A stretch of 64,000 nucleotides of DNA from Cellulomonas_A sp047229345 (lineage in GTDB: Bacteria > Actinomycetota > Actinomycetes > Actinomycetales > Cellulomonadaceae): the NCBI RefSeq assembly GCF_047229345.1, contig NZ_JBFTER010000013.1, positions 4,097-68,096 of the forward strand, read 5' to 3'. This document shows, in pieces, positions 8,484 to 16,812 of the stretch (within the stretch, counting starts at the first letter, position 1; each line of letters opens with the position of its first letter). The translations under genes were made by a program, and so were the position numbers. Under the pieces are notes generated by a model. The model was given only the letters and a program-made list of their open reading frames with translations. It had not been told where the DNA came from and searched no databases.

Positions 8484-8978
8484 GTGACCGCCGACGGCTC
8501 GCACGCCGCCGTCGTGCGCGAGCTCTGGGCGCTCGGCGCGAGCCTCGGGCGCACGCCGGAGCCGACGCCCGAGGTCGACCCGTGGGAGGAGGCGGACCCC
8601 TACCCCGTGGACGACGTCGTCGCGGTCGTGGCCTTCGGCGGGCGCCCCTCGGTCGTCGTGCGGCTCGACCGCCTCGGCGAGGACGTCGTGACGCTCGAGG
8701 ACGTGATCGACGTCGACGTGCCGCGCCGCGACACCGTCGCCGTCGTCGAGTCGGTGCTCACCGGTCAGGCGTGGATCGAGCGCCCTCGCGTGCCGGCGCT
8801 CCTGCGGTGGCTCCCCGTGCTGCTGGGCTCGGCCTTCGCCGGCTCGGTGCGGGTGCCCGGGCGCGGCGAGCGCGTGTACGGGGCGCCGATCCAGTCCGCG
8901 ATCTCGAGCGGCTGGGTCGCGGGACTGCCGGTCGTCGAGGAGCACGGTGCGACGCGGCGGCGGGGCGGCCGGCCCTGA
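8484..8978 (+). CDS. Hypothetical protein
   Basis: 164 residues from a GTG. The middle has well-formed alternating strands (DDVVAVVAFGGRPSVVVRLDRLG, DVVTLEDVIDVDVPRRDTVAVVESVL) and a hydrophobic stretch (LLRWLPVLLGSAFAGSV), so a real protein is likely, but no family is recognised. The ribosome site is poor. A 13-codon frame starting at 8446 ends in TGA overlapping this GTG, so coupled translation is possible. It is divergent from the MarR operon. Confidence 0.5.
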   Translation: MTADGSHAAVVRELWALGASLGRTPEPTPEVDPWEEADPYPVDDVVAVVAFGGRPSVVVRLDRLGEDVVTLEDVIDVDVPRRDTVAVVESVLTGQAWIERPRVPALLRWLPVLLGSAFAGSVRVPGRGERVYGAPIQSAISSGWVAGLPVVEEHGATRRRGGRP

Positions 8979-9063
8979 CCGGCGCCCCGGGCACGCCGAC
9001 CGAGCGCCGCGACGGGACGAGACCCGGGCGCCCGCGCGCCCCCGAGCGACCGGTGGTGCCGGC

Positions 9064-10257
9064 TCAGGACACGTGACCCGTGAGCAGCCGGTGCCAGTAC
9101 ACCTGCGGCTCGACGTACCGGTCGAAGAGGAACGTGCTGCGGCGCGGGCGCACGAGGTCCGGGAACCGGACGGTCGGCTCGGGACGGCGGTCGCGGTCGA
9201 ACTCGGCGAGCAGCAGGTGCGAGCGGGACGTGGTGACGGGCCCGATCGAGTACCCGTCGTAGTGCCGCATCTGCTTCCCGGTGCGGCGTGCGGCGATGTT
9301 GTGCGCGACGACGGGCACCTGCTTGCGCAGCGCTCCGCCGGAGGGCAGCGCGTCGACGGTCGCGACGTCGCCGAGGCCCCACACCGTCGGGTAGGCGACG
9401 TGCTGGAGCGTGTGCGGGTCGACCGCGACGAACCCGTCGCTGCCGGGGGCGTCGAGCCCGCTCTCGGCGACCCAGCCGGGCGCGCGGTGCGGCGGCGCGA
9501 GGTACAGGGCGTCGTAGTGCAGGTCGGACGAGCCGCCCGCGGACCGCACGCGCAGGGTCCGCGACGCCGCGTCGACGGACTCGACGGTCGTCGCGGTGCG
9601 CACCCGGACCCCGAGGTCCTCGGCGGCGGCGCGGAGCTCGCGGTCGGCGCGGTCGAGGTCGACGAGCCGGTCGGCCTCGACGAGCAGCTCGATCTCGACG
9701 TCCCCGAGCACGCCGGTGGTCCGCCAGTGGTCGGCTGCGAGGAAGAGGGGCTTGAGCCCGACGGGCGCGCACGGGACGTGCCGGTCCGAGATCGCGAAGA
9801 CGGCCCGGCCCGAGGTCAGCGACGACAGCATCGTCCACGTGTCCGGTGCGTGCTCGGGCAGGTAGCTCGTCGACGCGTACGGGGTCGCGACGGCGGCCTC
9901 CGCGCCCGGGACCGCGTCCCAGTCGACCTGCGAGCCGGGGCAGACGACGAGGTCCGTGCAGGTGATCTCCTCACCGCCCGCGAGCCGCACGAGCGAGCGC
10001 TCGGGCTCGATCGCGACGACGCGGTCCGGGTACCAGCGGACGCCGTCGGGGATCACGTCGGCCTGCGGCCGGCGCAGGTCGTCGAGCGTCGCGAAGCCGC
10101 CCGCGACCCAGGACAGCAGGGGCCGGTACTCGTGGGTCTGCTTCGGGTCGACGACCGCGACGTCGCGGCACCGGTCGCGGCGCAGCTTGGCGGCGAGCGA
10201 GATGCCGGCGTTGCCGCCTCCGACGATCAGGACGTCGTGGTGGCGGTGGGGGCTCAT
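9064..10257 (-). CDS. Sulfide:quinone-oxidoreductase-like FAD flavoprotein, second cysteine missing
   Basis: 397 residues. The FAD-binding motif GGGNAG (13-18), the VVCPGSQ strand (104-110) and the GLGDVAT motif (294-300) define a two-dinucleotide-fold disulfide-type oxidoreductase. The C-terminal stretch YDGYSIGPVTTSR followed by LLLAEFDRD matches SQR enzymes closely. Cys163 (HVPCAP) aligns with one redox cysteine of SQR. The second, expected in the YDGY-TSCPL segment, is replaced (SIGP at 337-340). Sulfide oxidation by the normal trisulfide mechanism is therefore doubtful; a quinone reductase role is possible. Divergent from the GH16 gene. Confidence 0.8.
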   Translation of the reverse strand: MSPHRHHDVLIVGGGNAGISLAAKLRRDRCRDVAVVDPKQTHEYRPLLSWVAGGFATLDDLRRPQADVIPDGVRWYPDRVVAIEPERSLVRLAGGEEITCTDLVVCPGSQVDWDAVPGAEAAVATPYASTSYLPEHAPDTWTMLSSLTSGRAVFAISDRHVPCAPVGLKPLFLAADHWRTTGVLGDVEIELLVEADRLVDLDRADRELRAAAEDLGVRVRTATTVESVDAASRTLRVRSAGGSSDLHYDALYLAPPHRAPGWVAESGLDAPGSDGFVAVDPHTLQHVAYPTVWGLGDVATVDALPSGGALRKQVPVVAHNIAARRTGKQMRHYDGYSIGPVTTSRSHLLLAEFDRDRRPEPTVRFPDLVRPRRSTFLFDRYVEPQVYWHRLLTGHVS

Positions 10258-10496
10258 GACCGAACCACGCTCCGGGGTGTCGAGGACGGGACCCGAGCCA
10301 CGGTAGGAGACGCCTCGGTCCGGCGCGCGCTGGGGCCTTCGCCCCACGGTGTCGGGTATGTACTTTCCGGTCAGTAACCCATAGCCTCGCTCCGCCGGGA
10401 CGACGACGCCCCGGACCTCCCGTGCCGACGACGCACCGCGGACGGCGCGCGGGTGGACGATCCGACCGGTCCCCCCGGACCCGAAGGAGACGCACG

Positions 10497-11798
10497 ATGC
10501 AGCTCGCGCCCCCCGCACCCCGCACCACCAGACGCCGCTGGCTCACCGCCGCGATCGCGACCGTCGCCGCCGGCGCCGCGACCCTCACCGGCACGCTGCC
10601 CGCAGCCGCCGCCAGTCCCGCCCCGGCCCTCGGCCCCGCCCCCGCGGCCGTCGGCGACGTCGTCTGGTCGCAGGAGTTCAACGGCGCGGCCGGCTCGGCG
10701 CCCGACGGGTCGGTCTGGAGCTACGACACCGGCGCGGGCGGCTGGGGCAACGCCGAGCTGCAGAACTACACGACGTCGCGCGCCAACTCGGCGCTCGACG
10801 GCGCGGGCAACCTGGTCATCACCGCGCGGCGCGAGGGCGACGGCTCCTACACGTCGGCCCGCCTGCAGAGCAACGACAAGTTCGAGGTCAGGTACGGCCG
10901 GGTCGAGGCGCGCATCCAGGTCGCGCGCGGCCAGGGCATCTGGCCGGCGTTCTGGATGCTCGGCGCGGACTTCCCCGCGACGTCGTGGCCCAGCTCCGGC
11001 GAGATCGACATCATGGAGATCGTCGGCAAGGAGCCGCACCGGGCGCACGGCACGGTGCACGGCCCCGGCTACTCGGGCGGCGCCGGGATCACCGGCACGT
11101 ACCAGCACCCGCAGGGCTGGGCGTTCGCCGACGACTTCCACACCTTCGCGGTCGACTGGGCCCCCGGCACCATCACCTGGTACGTCGACGGCCAGCGCTA
11201 CCACCAGGTCACGCGCGCGAGCGTCGGCGCCAACCAGTGGGTGTTCGACAAGGCGTACTTCCTCATCCTCAACCTCGCGGTCGGCGGCCAGTGGCCCGGC
11301 TACCCCGACGCGACGACGCAGTTCCCGCAGCAGATGAAGGTCGACTACGTCCGCGTCTACGACAACGGGGCGAACGGCGGCGGCGGGGGCGGCGGCGGCG
11401 GCGCGCTGCCGACCGGGACCGGCACGATCCGCGTCGCCAGCTCGCTGTGCCTCGACGTGCCGTGGGCCCAGACCCACAACGGCAACCCGGCGCAGGTCGT
11501 GAACTGCAACGGCAACGCCGCGCAGCAGTGGACGCGCGGCACCGACGGCACGATCCGCGCCCTCGGCAAGTGCCTCGACGTGTCGGGCGGCGACACCGCC
11601 AACGGCACGGCAGTCCAGCTCTGGGACTGCAACAACACGAACGCGCAGAAGTGGACGTACGACTCGGCGGCGCGCACGCTGCGCAACCCGCAGTCGGGCC
11701 GGTGCCTCGACGCCAAGGGCGGCAACCCGGTGTTCGAGGGCCAGAAGGTCAACATCTGGGACTGCCACGGCGCGGCGAACCAGCAGTGGACGTTCTGA
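10497..11798 (+). CDS. Secreted GH16 endo-beta-1,3-glucanase with CBM13 lectin domain
   Basis: 433 residues with a clear AAGGAG ribosome site. Residues 1-38 are a signal peptide; the RRRW before the hydrophobic core may even use the Tat route. The GH16 jelly roll spans about 53-288 and holds the complete catalytic signature SGEIDIMEIVG with E169 as nucleophile, D171 and E174 as acid/base. A nine-glycine linker (294-302) joins a ricin-type CBM13 (310-433) with three QxW repeats (QQWTR, QKWTY, QQWTF) and paired cysteines. The laminarinase subgroup (WPAFWMLG) cleaves beta-1,3-glucans outside the cell. A strong terminator follows. Confidence 0.94.
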   Translation: MQLAPPAPRTTRRRWLTAAIATVAAGAATLTGTLPAAAASPAPALGPAPAAVGDVVWSQEFNGAAGSAPDGSVWSYDTGAGGWGNAELQNYTTSRANSALDGAGNLVITARREGDGSYTSARLQSNDKFEVRYGRVEARIQVARGQGIWPAFWMLGADFPATSWPSSGEIDIMEIVGKEPHRAHGTVHGPGYSGGAGITGTYQHPQGWAFADDFHTFAVDWAPGTITWYVDGQRYHQVTRASVGANQWVFDKAYFLILNLAVGGQWPGYPDATTQFPQQMKVDYVRVYDNGANGGGGGGGGGALPTGTGTIRVASSLCLDVPWAQTHNGNPAQVVNCNGNAAQQWTRGTDGTIRALGKCLDVSGGDTANGTAVQLWDCNNTNAQKWTYDSAARTLRNPQSGRCLDAKGGNPVFEGQKVNIWDCHGAANQQWTF

Positions 11799-11850
11799 CC
11801 GACCCCACCGCACCCACCGGCGCGTCGCGCACCTGACGCCCGGGACGACT

Positions 11851-11897
11851 CCTGACCGGACGGCCCTCCTCCCCCCCGTGGGGGCCGTCCGGTCAGG
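11851..11897 (+). terminator. Hairpin terminator of the GH16 gene
   Basis: A perfect 16-bp stem, CCTGACCGGACGGCCC with its complement, encloses a C-rich 15-base loop. It begins 52 bases after the glucanase stop codon. Confidence 0.85.
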
Positions 11898-12047
11898 GCT
11901 GTCGTGCGGGGCCTCCTGCGTGCGGCCACAGCGGTGGACCGGGCGGCCGCCGAGGCACGTCGGCGCTGGCAGGATGGCCGCCGACAGCGGCTGCGCGACG
12001 CCCGCCCCGGCGGCGGCGCCCGGTCGGGGCGCGACGAGAGGACCCGC

Positions 12048-12791
12048 ATGACCCAGGCGGCACGCACGACGTCCCCGACCACCCCGTCCCGCGTGCGGAG
12101 CGTCCTGCTGGCGCTGACCCTCGCCACCACCGTGGCGGCGTGCGCGCCCGGGGACCCGACCGGCGGCGCCGCACCTGCGGACAGCCCGAGCCGCTCCGCG
12201 GAGCCCGTCGCGTCGCCCACGCCGGAGACCACCACCGCACCCCCGGCGACGCCCACGGACGTCCCCGCCGACGTCCTGCTCCCCGCCGAGGTCTTCGAGG
12301 CGTCGAGCGAGGTGCTCGCGGAGACGACGGCCGTCGAGCCGTGGCGCATCCCGGACTCGTGCGGCGACGTCGGGGCGCCCGCAGGGGCGACCGCCATGCG
12401 CACGCACGCGCACGGCGACGGGATGGAGGAGACCGTGGTCGGGGTCCAGCAGGTCGCGGCGTTCGCGACGGCGGACGACGCGGTCGCGGCAGCCACCGCG
12501 CTCGTCGAGGCGCTCGGCGCGTGCGTCGACACGAGCGGCTCGGGCGGCGGGTACGCGGTCGAGCCCGTGGCCGTCGGGGCGCAGGGTCACGGGCTGGCGA
12601 CCTGGTACTACCAGCCGGGCGACGACAGCGGGCTCGGGACCTACCTCGCCGTGACGCGCCGCGGCAGTGTCGTGACGCTCGTCTCGGGCGAGGGCGGCGA
12701 GCGCACCGTCGGGACCGCCCGCACCGAGACGGTCGCACAGACGCAGCAGGCGTGGGAGCTGCTGTGCGGGTACGAGGTCGCGGGCTGCTGA
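12048..12791 (+). CDS. Hypothetical lipoprotein
   Basis: 247 residues. A type II signal peptide ends in the lipobox VAAC at about residue 32, followed by a Thr/Pro/Ser-rich tether (35-75). The exported domain (80-247) has four cysteines and the pattern AFATADDAVAAATALVEALGAC, as in actinobacterial sensor-like or PknH/LpqN-type extracellular domains, but no firm family is assigned. The ribosome site GAGAGGA supports the chosen ATG. It stands alone, between the GH16 terminator and a decayed region. Confidence 0.75.
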   Translation: MTQAARTTSPTTPSRVRSVLLALTLATTVAACAPGDPTGGAAPADSPSRSAEPVASPTPETTTAPPATPTDVPADVLLPAEVFEASSEVLAETTAVEPWRIPDSCGDVGAPAGATAMRTHAHGDGMEETVVGVQQVAAFATADDAVAAATALVEALGACVDTSGSGGGYAVEPVAVGAQGHGLATWYYQPGDDSGLGTYLAVTRRGSVVTLVSGEGGERTVGTARTETVAQTQQAWELLCGYEVAGC

Positions 12792-12834
12792 GCCGGCCAG
12801 AGCTGCGCGCGAGACGCAGCAGGCGGCACATCGG

Positions 12835-13085
12835 CGGCGTCGCCCATCGGACCCTCCTCGAGCCACGCCCGGTAGCTGTCGTCGTTGCTCGGACTCGGGT
12901 GGGTCCGCACCCACGCCCGCTCGAGGTCCACCAGCCGCAGCGCCTCGACGAGGACCTCCGGCCGGCTCGTACGACCCGGCACCCGCGCCGACGTCGAGGA
13001 CGGTCCGGCTCGTGCCGAGCGCGGCATGCACTCGGGCCTCGATGCGCGGGTCGGTCGTGCGCGGGACCGCGTAGCCGCAGAACCA
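12835..13085 (-). pseudogene. Remnant of a SAM-dependent methyltransferase joined to another fragment
   Basis: On the minus strand one frame reads CGYAVPRTTDPRIEARV then LGTSRTVLDVGAGAGSYEP, the start and motif I (DVGAGAG) of a class I methyltransferase. It breaks at about 12961. Immediately after, another frame continues with protein-like sequence (EALRLVDLERAWVRTHP, DDSYRAWLEEG) that does not look like the expected continuation. No single start or complete frame exists. This is a decayed or rearranged gene. Confidence 0.55.
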
Positions 13086-13157
13086 GGGCTCGGGCAGGAA
13101 CACGGGACACGCGGGGGTGCGACCAAGGCCGGGTACCGCACACGGCATGCTGTGCCC

Positions 13158-13637
13158 GTGCAGTGGACCGATCCGGAGATCGCGCTGGCCGCCGCCCGTG
13201 AGGGTGCAGCGGTCGCGTTGGAGTACTTCGGCCGGGTGCGCGCGCTCCCGGTCGCGAGCAAGGCGGACGGCTCGTTGGTGACCGAGGCCGACCTGACCGT
13301 CGAGTCGACGATCAAGCAGGCCCTGGCACGAGCGCGGCCCGATGACGCCTTCCTCGGCGAGGAGACAGGGAGCTCGGGGACAGGGCACCGGCGGTGGATC
13401 CTGGTGCAGGACAGCCCGTGGCACTGCCACGGCGCCCTGCTCGTCGCCGCCGGGGAGCTCGACCTCGCCGTCCAGATCGGGGGCCGACCCTGGGACTACG
13501 CCGCCCTGGCGCTCATCGTCCACGAGGCAGGCGGGCAGGTGGCGGGCTCGAGCACACCCGGCCACCCCATGAGCGGCACCGTCGCCTTCGCGTCCGGCGA
13601 CCGCCTGCTCCGAGAGACGCTGACCCTCCTCCCGTGA
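13158..13637 (+). pseudogene. Inositol-monophosphatase-family gene with internal deletion
   Basis: 159 residues from a GTG, against about 260 for the family. The start (ALAAAREGAAVALEYFGRV), the first metal-ligand region (DDAFLGEETGSSGTG) and the C-terminal motif (RPWDYAALALIVHEAGG) are present. The segment between, including the essential DPIDGT motif and about 80 residues, is missing: RRWILVQDSPWHCHGALL runs directly into the C-terminal half. The frame is kept. It cannot form the normal two- or three-metal site, so it is probably inactive. Similar decay next door supports a deletion-prone region. Confidence 0.7.
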
Positions 13638-13680
13638 GGCCACACCCGTCCGCGCATGTCCCGGGACGATCGTTCGGGCA

Positions 13681-14601
13681 CTAGATCGCGTTGCTGACCG
13701 GTCTCACCGATGCGCCGGGGCTCGGGACGGGCGCACCGGCTGACGACGGACCGGACGACCCGGTCCCGGGCTCGGCCGTCCAGCTGCCCAGGAGCGGGAG
13801 CGTCTGCGCGGTGGGTGAACCCGGGGCGACGGTGTAGACGACGAGTCGTTGCTCGGGGTCGTGCGGTCCGACGACGGACTCGATGCCGAACGTCAGAGGC
13901 CCGGCCGAGGGGTGGTCGACGTGCTTGGTCACCGAGGTGCGGAACGTGACCCGCTGGTCGTCCCACCACCCGGCGACGTCCGGGTCGCCGTGGCGGAGCT
14001 CGTCGACCAGCTCGACGAGGAGGCGGTCGTGGGGGTGCCGCCCCATCTCGTAGCGCAGCGCCCCGACGGCGGGGCCCGCGAAGTCCGCCCAGTTGCTGAG
14101 GCGTGCCCGCGCCGCCGGGTCCAGGAACAGCCACCGCGCGAACGAGGTCCCCGGCTCCATGGGCGCGCCCAGCACGGCGGCCAGCAGCCTGTTGCGGGCC
14201 AGGACCACCGACCGCCGCCCCAGCAGGAGCACCGGCACGGGGTCCAGCACGTCCATAAGCCGCAGCATCCCGGGGTCGGGGCGCTGGGCGATCGCGGCCA
14301 CCTCCCACCTCGTGCGTGAGGTCGGCGCGGCCAGGTCACGCAGGTGAGCCTGCTCGACGTCGTCCAGCTGCAGCGCCCGGGACAGGGCCCGCACCACCTC
14401 GTCGGTCACGGTCTGCTGGCGGCCCTGCTCCAGCCGGCTGTAGTGGTCCGGACTCAGACCGGCGAGCACGGCGAGCTCCTCCTTGCGCAGCCCGGGCACC
14501 CGCCGCGGACCGGGGAACGCCGCGACGCCGGCCTGGGCCGGGGTGAGCCGGTCGCGTCGCGACCGGAGTAACGCCCCGAGGGCAGCACGGTCGGTGGGCA
14601 C
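13681..14601 (-). CDS. XRE regulator with MmyB-like ligand-binding domain (copy 1 of 5)
   Basis: 306 residues, GTG start. The HTH (about 8-80) carries the family hallmark VPGLRKEELAVLAGLSPDHYSRLEQGR. The MmyB-like PAS-fold domain follows (105-270; RWLFLDPAARARLSNW, HPSAGPLTFGIESV). The C-terminal 30 residues are Ser/Pro/Gly-rich and disordered. It is divergent from an SDR gene 101 bases away, the usual neighbour of this regulator family, and probably controls it. A TACGCT box six bases before the start suggests a leaderless mRNA. Confidence 0.9.
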   Translation of the reverse strand: MPTDRAALGALLRSRRDRLTPAQAGVAAFPGPRRVPGLRKEELAVLAGLSPDHYSRLEQGRQQTVTDEVVRALSRALQLDDVEQAHLRDLAAPTSRTRWEVAAIAQRPDPGMLRLMDVLDPVPVLLLGRRSVVLARNRLLAAVLGAPMEPGTSFARWLFLDPAARARLSNWADFAGPAVGALRYEMGRHPHDRLLVELVDELRHGDPDVAGWWDDQRVTFRTSVTKHVDHPSAGPLTFGIESVVGPHDPEQRLVVYTVAPGSPTAQTLPLLGSWTAEPGTGSSGPSSAGAPVPSPGASVRPVSNAI

Positions 14602-14607
14602 CCGTCC

Positions 14608-14613
14608 AGCGTA
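14608..14613 (-). promoter_or_regulatory. Leaderless -10 box (TACGCT)
   Basis: A TANNNT hexamer ends six bases before the GTG of the XRE regulator, so transcription would begin at or next to the start codon. Confidence 0.5.
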
Positions 14614-14687
14614 CGAGTGGACGACGGCGCGGACCTGGGCGTGCCGTGCCCCGGCAGCACGCGCCCTGGTCCCCCGCCGCGACGACC

Positions 14688-14716
14688 GGTGAGGTGGTCC
14701 TCATGACCACCTCACC
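14688..14716 (+). promoter_or_regulatory. Inverted repeat sequestering ribosome site and start codon
   Basis: Perfect 12-bp arms, GGTGAGGTGGTC and GACCACCTCACC, flank the five bases CTCAT. The left arm contains a very strong ribosome-binding sequence (GAGGTGGTC); the start codon begins in the loop and the right arm is codons 1-5 of the SDR. As RNA it would hide the ribosome site; as DNA it could be an operator for the divergent regulator. Confidence 0.7.
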
Positions 14717-15497
14717 GACCTCCTCCGCACCCACCCCGGTTCCCGACCAGCAGCCCCGCACCGTCCTCGTCACCGGCTCCACCAGCGGCATCGGCGCGGC
14801 GACCGCGCGCACCCTGGCCGGGCACGGCTGGCGCGTCGTCGTCACCGGCCGCGACGTCGACCGCGGTGCCGCGGTCGTGGCCGACATCGAGGGCGTCGGT
14901 GGGCGAGCCGTGTTCGTCACCTCCGACCTCGCCGGCCCGCCGGAGGAGCTGCGCGACTTCGCTCGTGCCGCGACCCGGGCTGCGGGCGGACGCCTGGACG
15001 CGGTGGTCCACAACGCCGCGCTGTGCCCGGCCGTGGACACCCTCGCACTCACCGACGTCGACCTCGAGGCGACGTTGGCGGTGAACGTCCGCGCGCCGCA
15101 CGTCCTGACCGCGGCGCTGGCCCCTGCCATGACCGAGCGCGGCCACGGCGCGATCGTGGTCATCGGTTCCTGGATGGCCCACGTGGGGCACCCCTTCGTC
15201 GGTCTCTACTCCGCGACCAAGGCCGCGGAGATCCAGCTCGCCCGTAGCTGGGCTGCGGAGTTCGGTCCCCGCGGTGTCCGGGTCAACACCGTCTCCCCCG
15301 GCGCCACCCGGACCCCCATCAACGCGTCCGACGGCGACGTCATCGCGCGCATGACGTCCGGGATCCCCGCCGGACGCCCCGGCGCTCCCGCCGAGATCGC
15401 CGAGGCCGTGGCGTGGCTGCTCTCGGACGCGGCCCGCTACGTCCACGGCGCCGAGCTCGCGGTCGACGGCGGCATCACCGCCACCCGCCCCTCGTAG
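14703..15497 (+). CDS. SDR-family oxidoreductase
   Basis: 264 residues. After a Pro/Thr-rich lead, the Rossmann motif TGSTSGIG starts at about 23, VHNAALC replaces the usual NNAG, and the catalytic set is SWMAH-x-YSATK (Ser, Tyr, Lys). The end (YVHGAELAVDGGITATRPS) is that of classical FabG-like SDRs with a 3-oxoacyl or alcohol substrate. The ATG is unusual in lying inside a 12-bp hairpin with its own ribosome site. It is divergent from an MmyB-like XRE regulator. Confidence 0.9.
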   Translation: MTTSPTSSAPTPVPDQQPRTVLVTGSTSGIGAATARTLAGHGWRVVVTGRDVDRGAAVVADIEGVGGRAVFVTSDLAGPPEELRDFARAATRAAGGRLDAVVHNAALCPAVDTLALTDVDLEATLAVNVRAPHVLTAALAPAMTERGHGAIVVIGSWMAHVGHPFVGLYSATKAAEIQLARSWAAEFGPRGVRVNTVSPGATRTPINASDGDVIARMTSGIPAGRPGAPAEIAEAVAWLLSDAARYVHGAELAVDGGITATRPS

Positions 15498-15585
15498 GTC
15501 TGCTGCGCGGGCTCAGTGCTGCGTGTCGTGCGGGGGGGACGACGCGACAGCGGCCGGCGCTCGAGGGGAGCGGGGCCGTTCCCCT

Positions 15586-15810
15586 TCACCCCGCGTGTGC
15601 CGCGACCCGGATCGCGACGACCTCGCACGTCACGGGCGAGGACTCGCCGCATCCGTCTCCGATCCACACCTCGACCAGGTCGCCGGCTGCGAGGTCGGAG
15701 CGCGTGAGCGTGCGGTCGTCCCTGCCGGCCACGACCGTGCCGTCCTCGGCTGACCCGCCACCGAAGGCCCGGGCGGAGGCCCGTGATCCGTGCGCGTCCT
15801 TGTCTCTCAC
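15586..15810 (-). CDS. Small hypothetical protein, possibly a C-terminal gene remnant
   Basis: Up to 74 residues from a GTG. Residues 16-74 (TVVAGRDDRTLTRSDLAAGD, LVEVWIGDGCGESSPVTCEV) read like a small beta-barrel of the DUF3221/OB type, normally exported, but no signal peptide precedes it: the upstream frame is Arg-rich and stops at about 15856. It may be the tail of a lost gene, as it lies directly before the first copy of the 45-bp repeat. Confidence 0.4.
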   Translation of the reverse strand: MRDKDAHGSRASARAFGGGSAEDGTVVAGRDDRTLTRSDLAAGDLVEVWIGDGCGESSPVTCEVVAIRVAAHAG

Positions 15811-15939
15811 GGCTGGCTCCCTCCGACTGGCTCTGCGCCTCGCGTCGCGGGGTCTCTACCCGCTTGTGTCGCGACCGACCCTGTCCCTTCAGGACAACGA
15901 CGGATCGCTCTCAGCCGGGCCTGCTGCAGCTCGACCCGG

Positions 15940-15984
15940 GTCGGACACCTGGCGGTGTCCGGTATTCGTCACCGTCACTATTCG
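15940..15984. repeat. 45-bp hairpin repeat, copy 1
   Basis: Core with stem CGGACACC-TGGC-GGTGTCCG and the tail GTATTCG-N9-TATTCG. The bases after it (to about 16012, GGGAGCAACGACCCG) match the middle of the orphan immunity gene at 24371, so this copy ends in a deletion remnant of that gene fused to the thioesterase 3' end. Confidence 0.85.
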
Positions 15985-15992
15985 CAGAGCAG

Positions 15993-16808
15993 CTACGGGA
16001 GCAACGACCCGCCCGCGCGGACGGCGGGAGTCTCCGCTCGACGTCGGACCGTCAGGGCCTGGGTGGCGACTGCGACCGGCCCGAGGGTGGTGTCGTGCAC
16101 GGTGGTGTGCGTCAGGCCGAGCCCGGTCGGTCCGAACGTGACCGTGGTGTCGAGCCCGATCCAGTCGCCGCGGGGCGTCGCGACGAGGTGGGCGGTCAGG
16201 TCGACGTTCGGGAACACGAGCTGGTCGGTTGGTGTCCGGGGTGTCAGTCCGTTGGCGATGTCGATGACGCCGAGCATGCGGGCGGTGGCGCTGACGGACT
16301 CGTCCCGGACGAGCGGCATGGTGGGCCGGACCCAGGACACAGCGCGGCCGGGCTCGTGCTGGTGGCGGCGCACCTCGACGGAGCGGACGAAGCCGCCGGG
16401 CCAGATGTCGGCGGGGTCCCAGACCGGGATCTCGTTCGGGTCGGGGATGGTCGGGAGCGCTCCACCGGCGTGGGCGGCGGTGTCGTAGCCGCGCAGCAGC
16501 CAGGCGCGCAGCACGACGGCGGGTCGGCCGGCGTGGCTCAGGGTGGCGTGGACGAGTTCGATGGTGCGGCCGGGGCGGAGCACCTCGACGTCGATGCGGA
16601 CGGGCTCCAGCGGCAGGGTGCCGAGGATGTCGTAGGACGCGCGTGCGAGCTGCAGCGGGTCCGGGGTTCGTGTCGCGTGGTCGGTCTCGACGGCGTGGGC
16701 GAGCAGCCCGAGCGCGGGGGCGATGTGCTGCTCACGCGGGTTCCACCCGCCGCTGACGTGCTCGGTCGGGCGGAACGTGGCCGCGTCGAGCCGCTCGAAG
16801 TACGCCAC
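15993..16808 (-). CDS. Acyl-CoA thioesterase (TesB-like double hot-dog)
   Basis: 271 residues from a GTG with GAGGA ten bases upstream; an ATG at 16816 is in another frame. The sequence has the double hot-dog pattern of acyl-CoA thioesterase II-like proteins: HVSGGWNPREQHIAPALGLL at the N-terminus, a first-half strand set (RIDVEVLRPGRTIELVHATL) and a second-half set (GDWIGLDTTVTFGPTGLGLT). It should hydrolyse acyl-CoA in the cytoplasm. The last residues (GGSLLP) are encoded by the antisense of the immunity-gene remnant, so the natural C-terminus was probably replaced. Four bases downstream of the RraA-like gene. Confidence 0.75.
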   Translation of the reverse strand: MAYFERLDAATFRPTEHVSGGWNPREQHIAPALGLLAHAVETDHATRTPDPLQLARASYDILGTLPLEPVRIDVEVLRPGRTIELVHATLSHAGRPAVVLRAWLLRGYDTAAHAGGALPTIPDPNEIPVWDPADIWPGGFVRSVEVRRHQHEPGRAVSWVRPTMPLVRDESVSATARMLGVIDIANGLTPRTPTDQLVFPNVDLTAHLVATPRGDWIGLDTTVTFGPTGLGLTHTTVHDTTLGPVAVATQALTVRRRAETPAVRAGGSLLP

Positions 16809-16812
16809 CGGG

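Noticed and set aside
8446..8487. 13-codon leader frame overlapping the GTG of the gene at 8484
   Set aside because: No ribosome site and no conserved peptide feature; overlap could be chance in GC-rich DNA.
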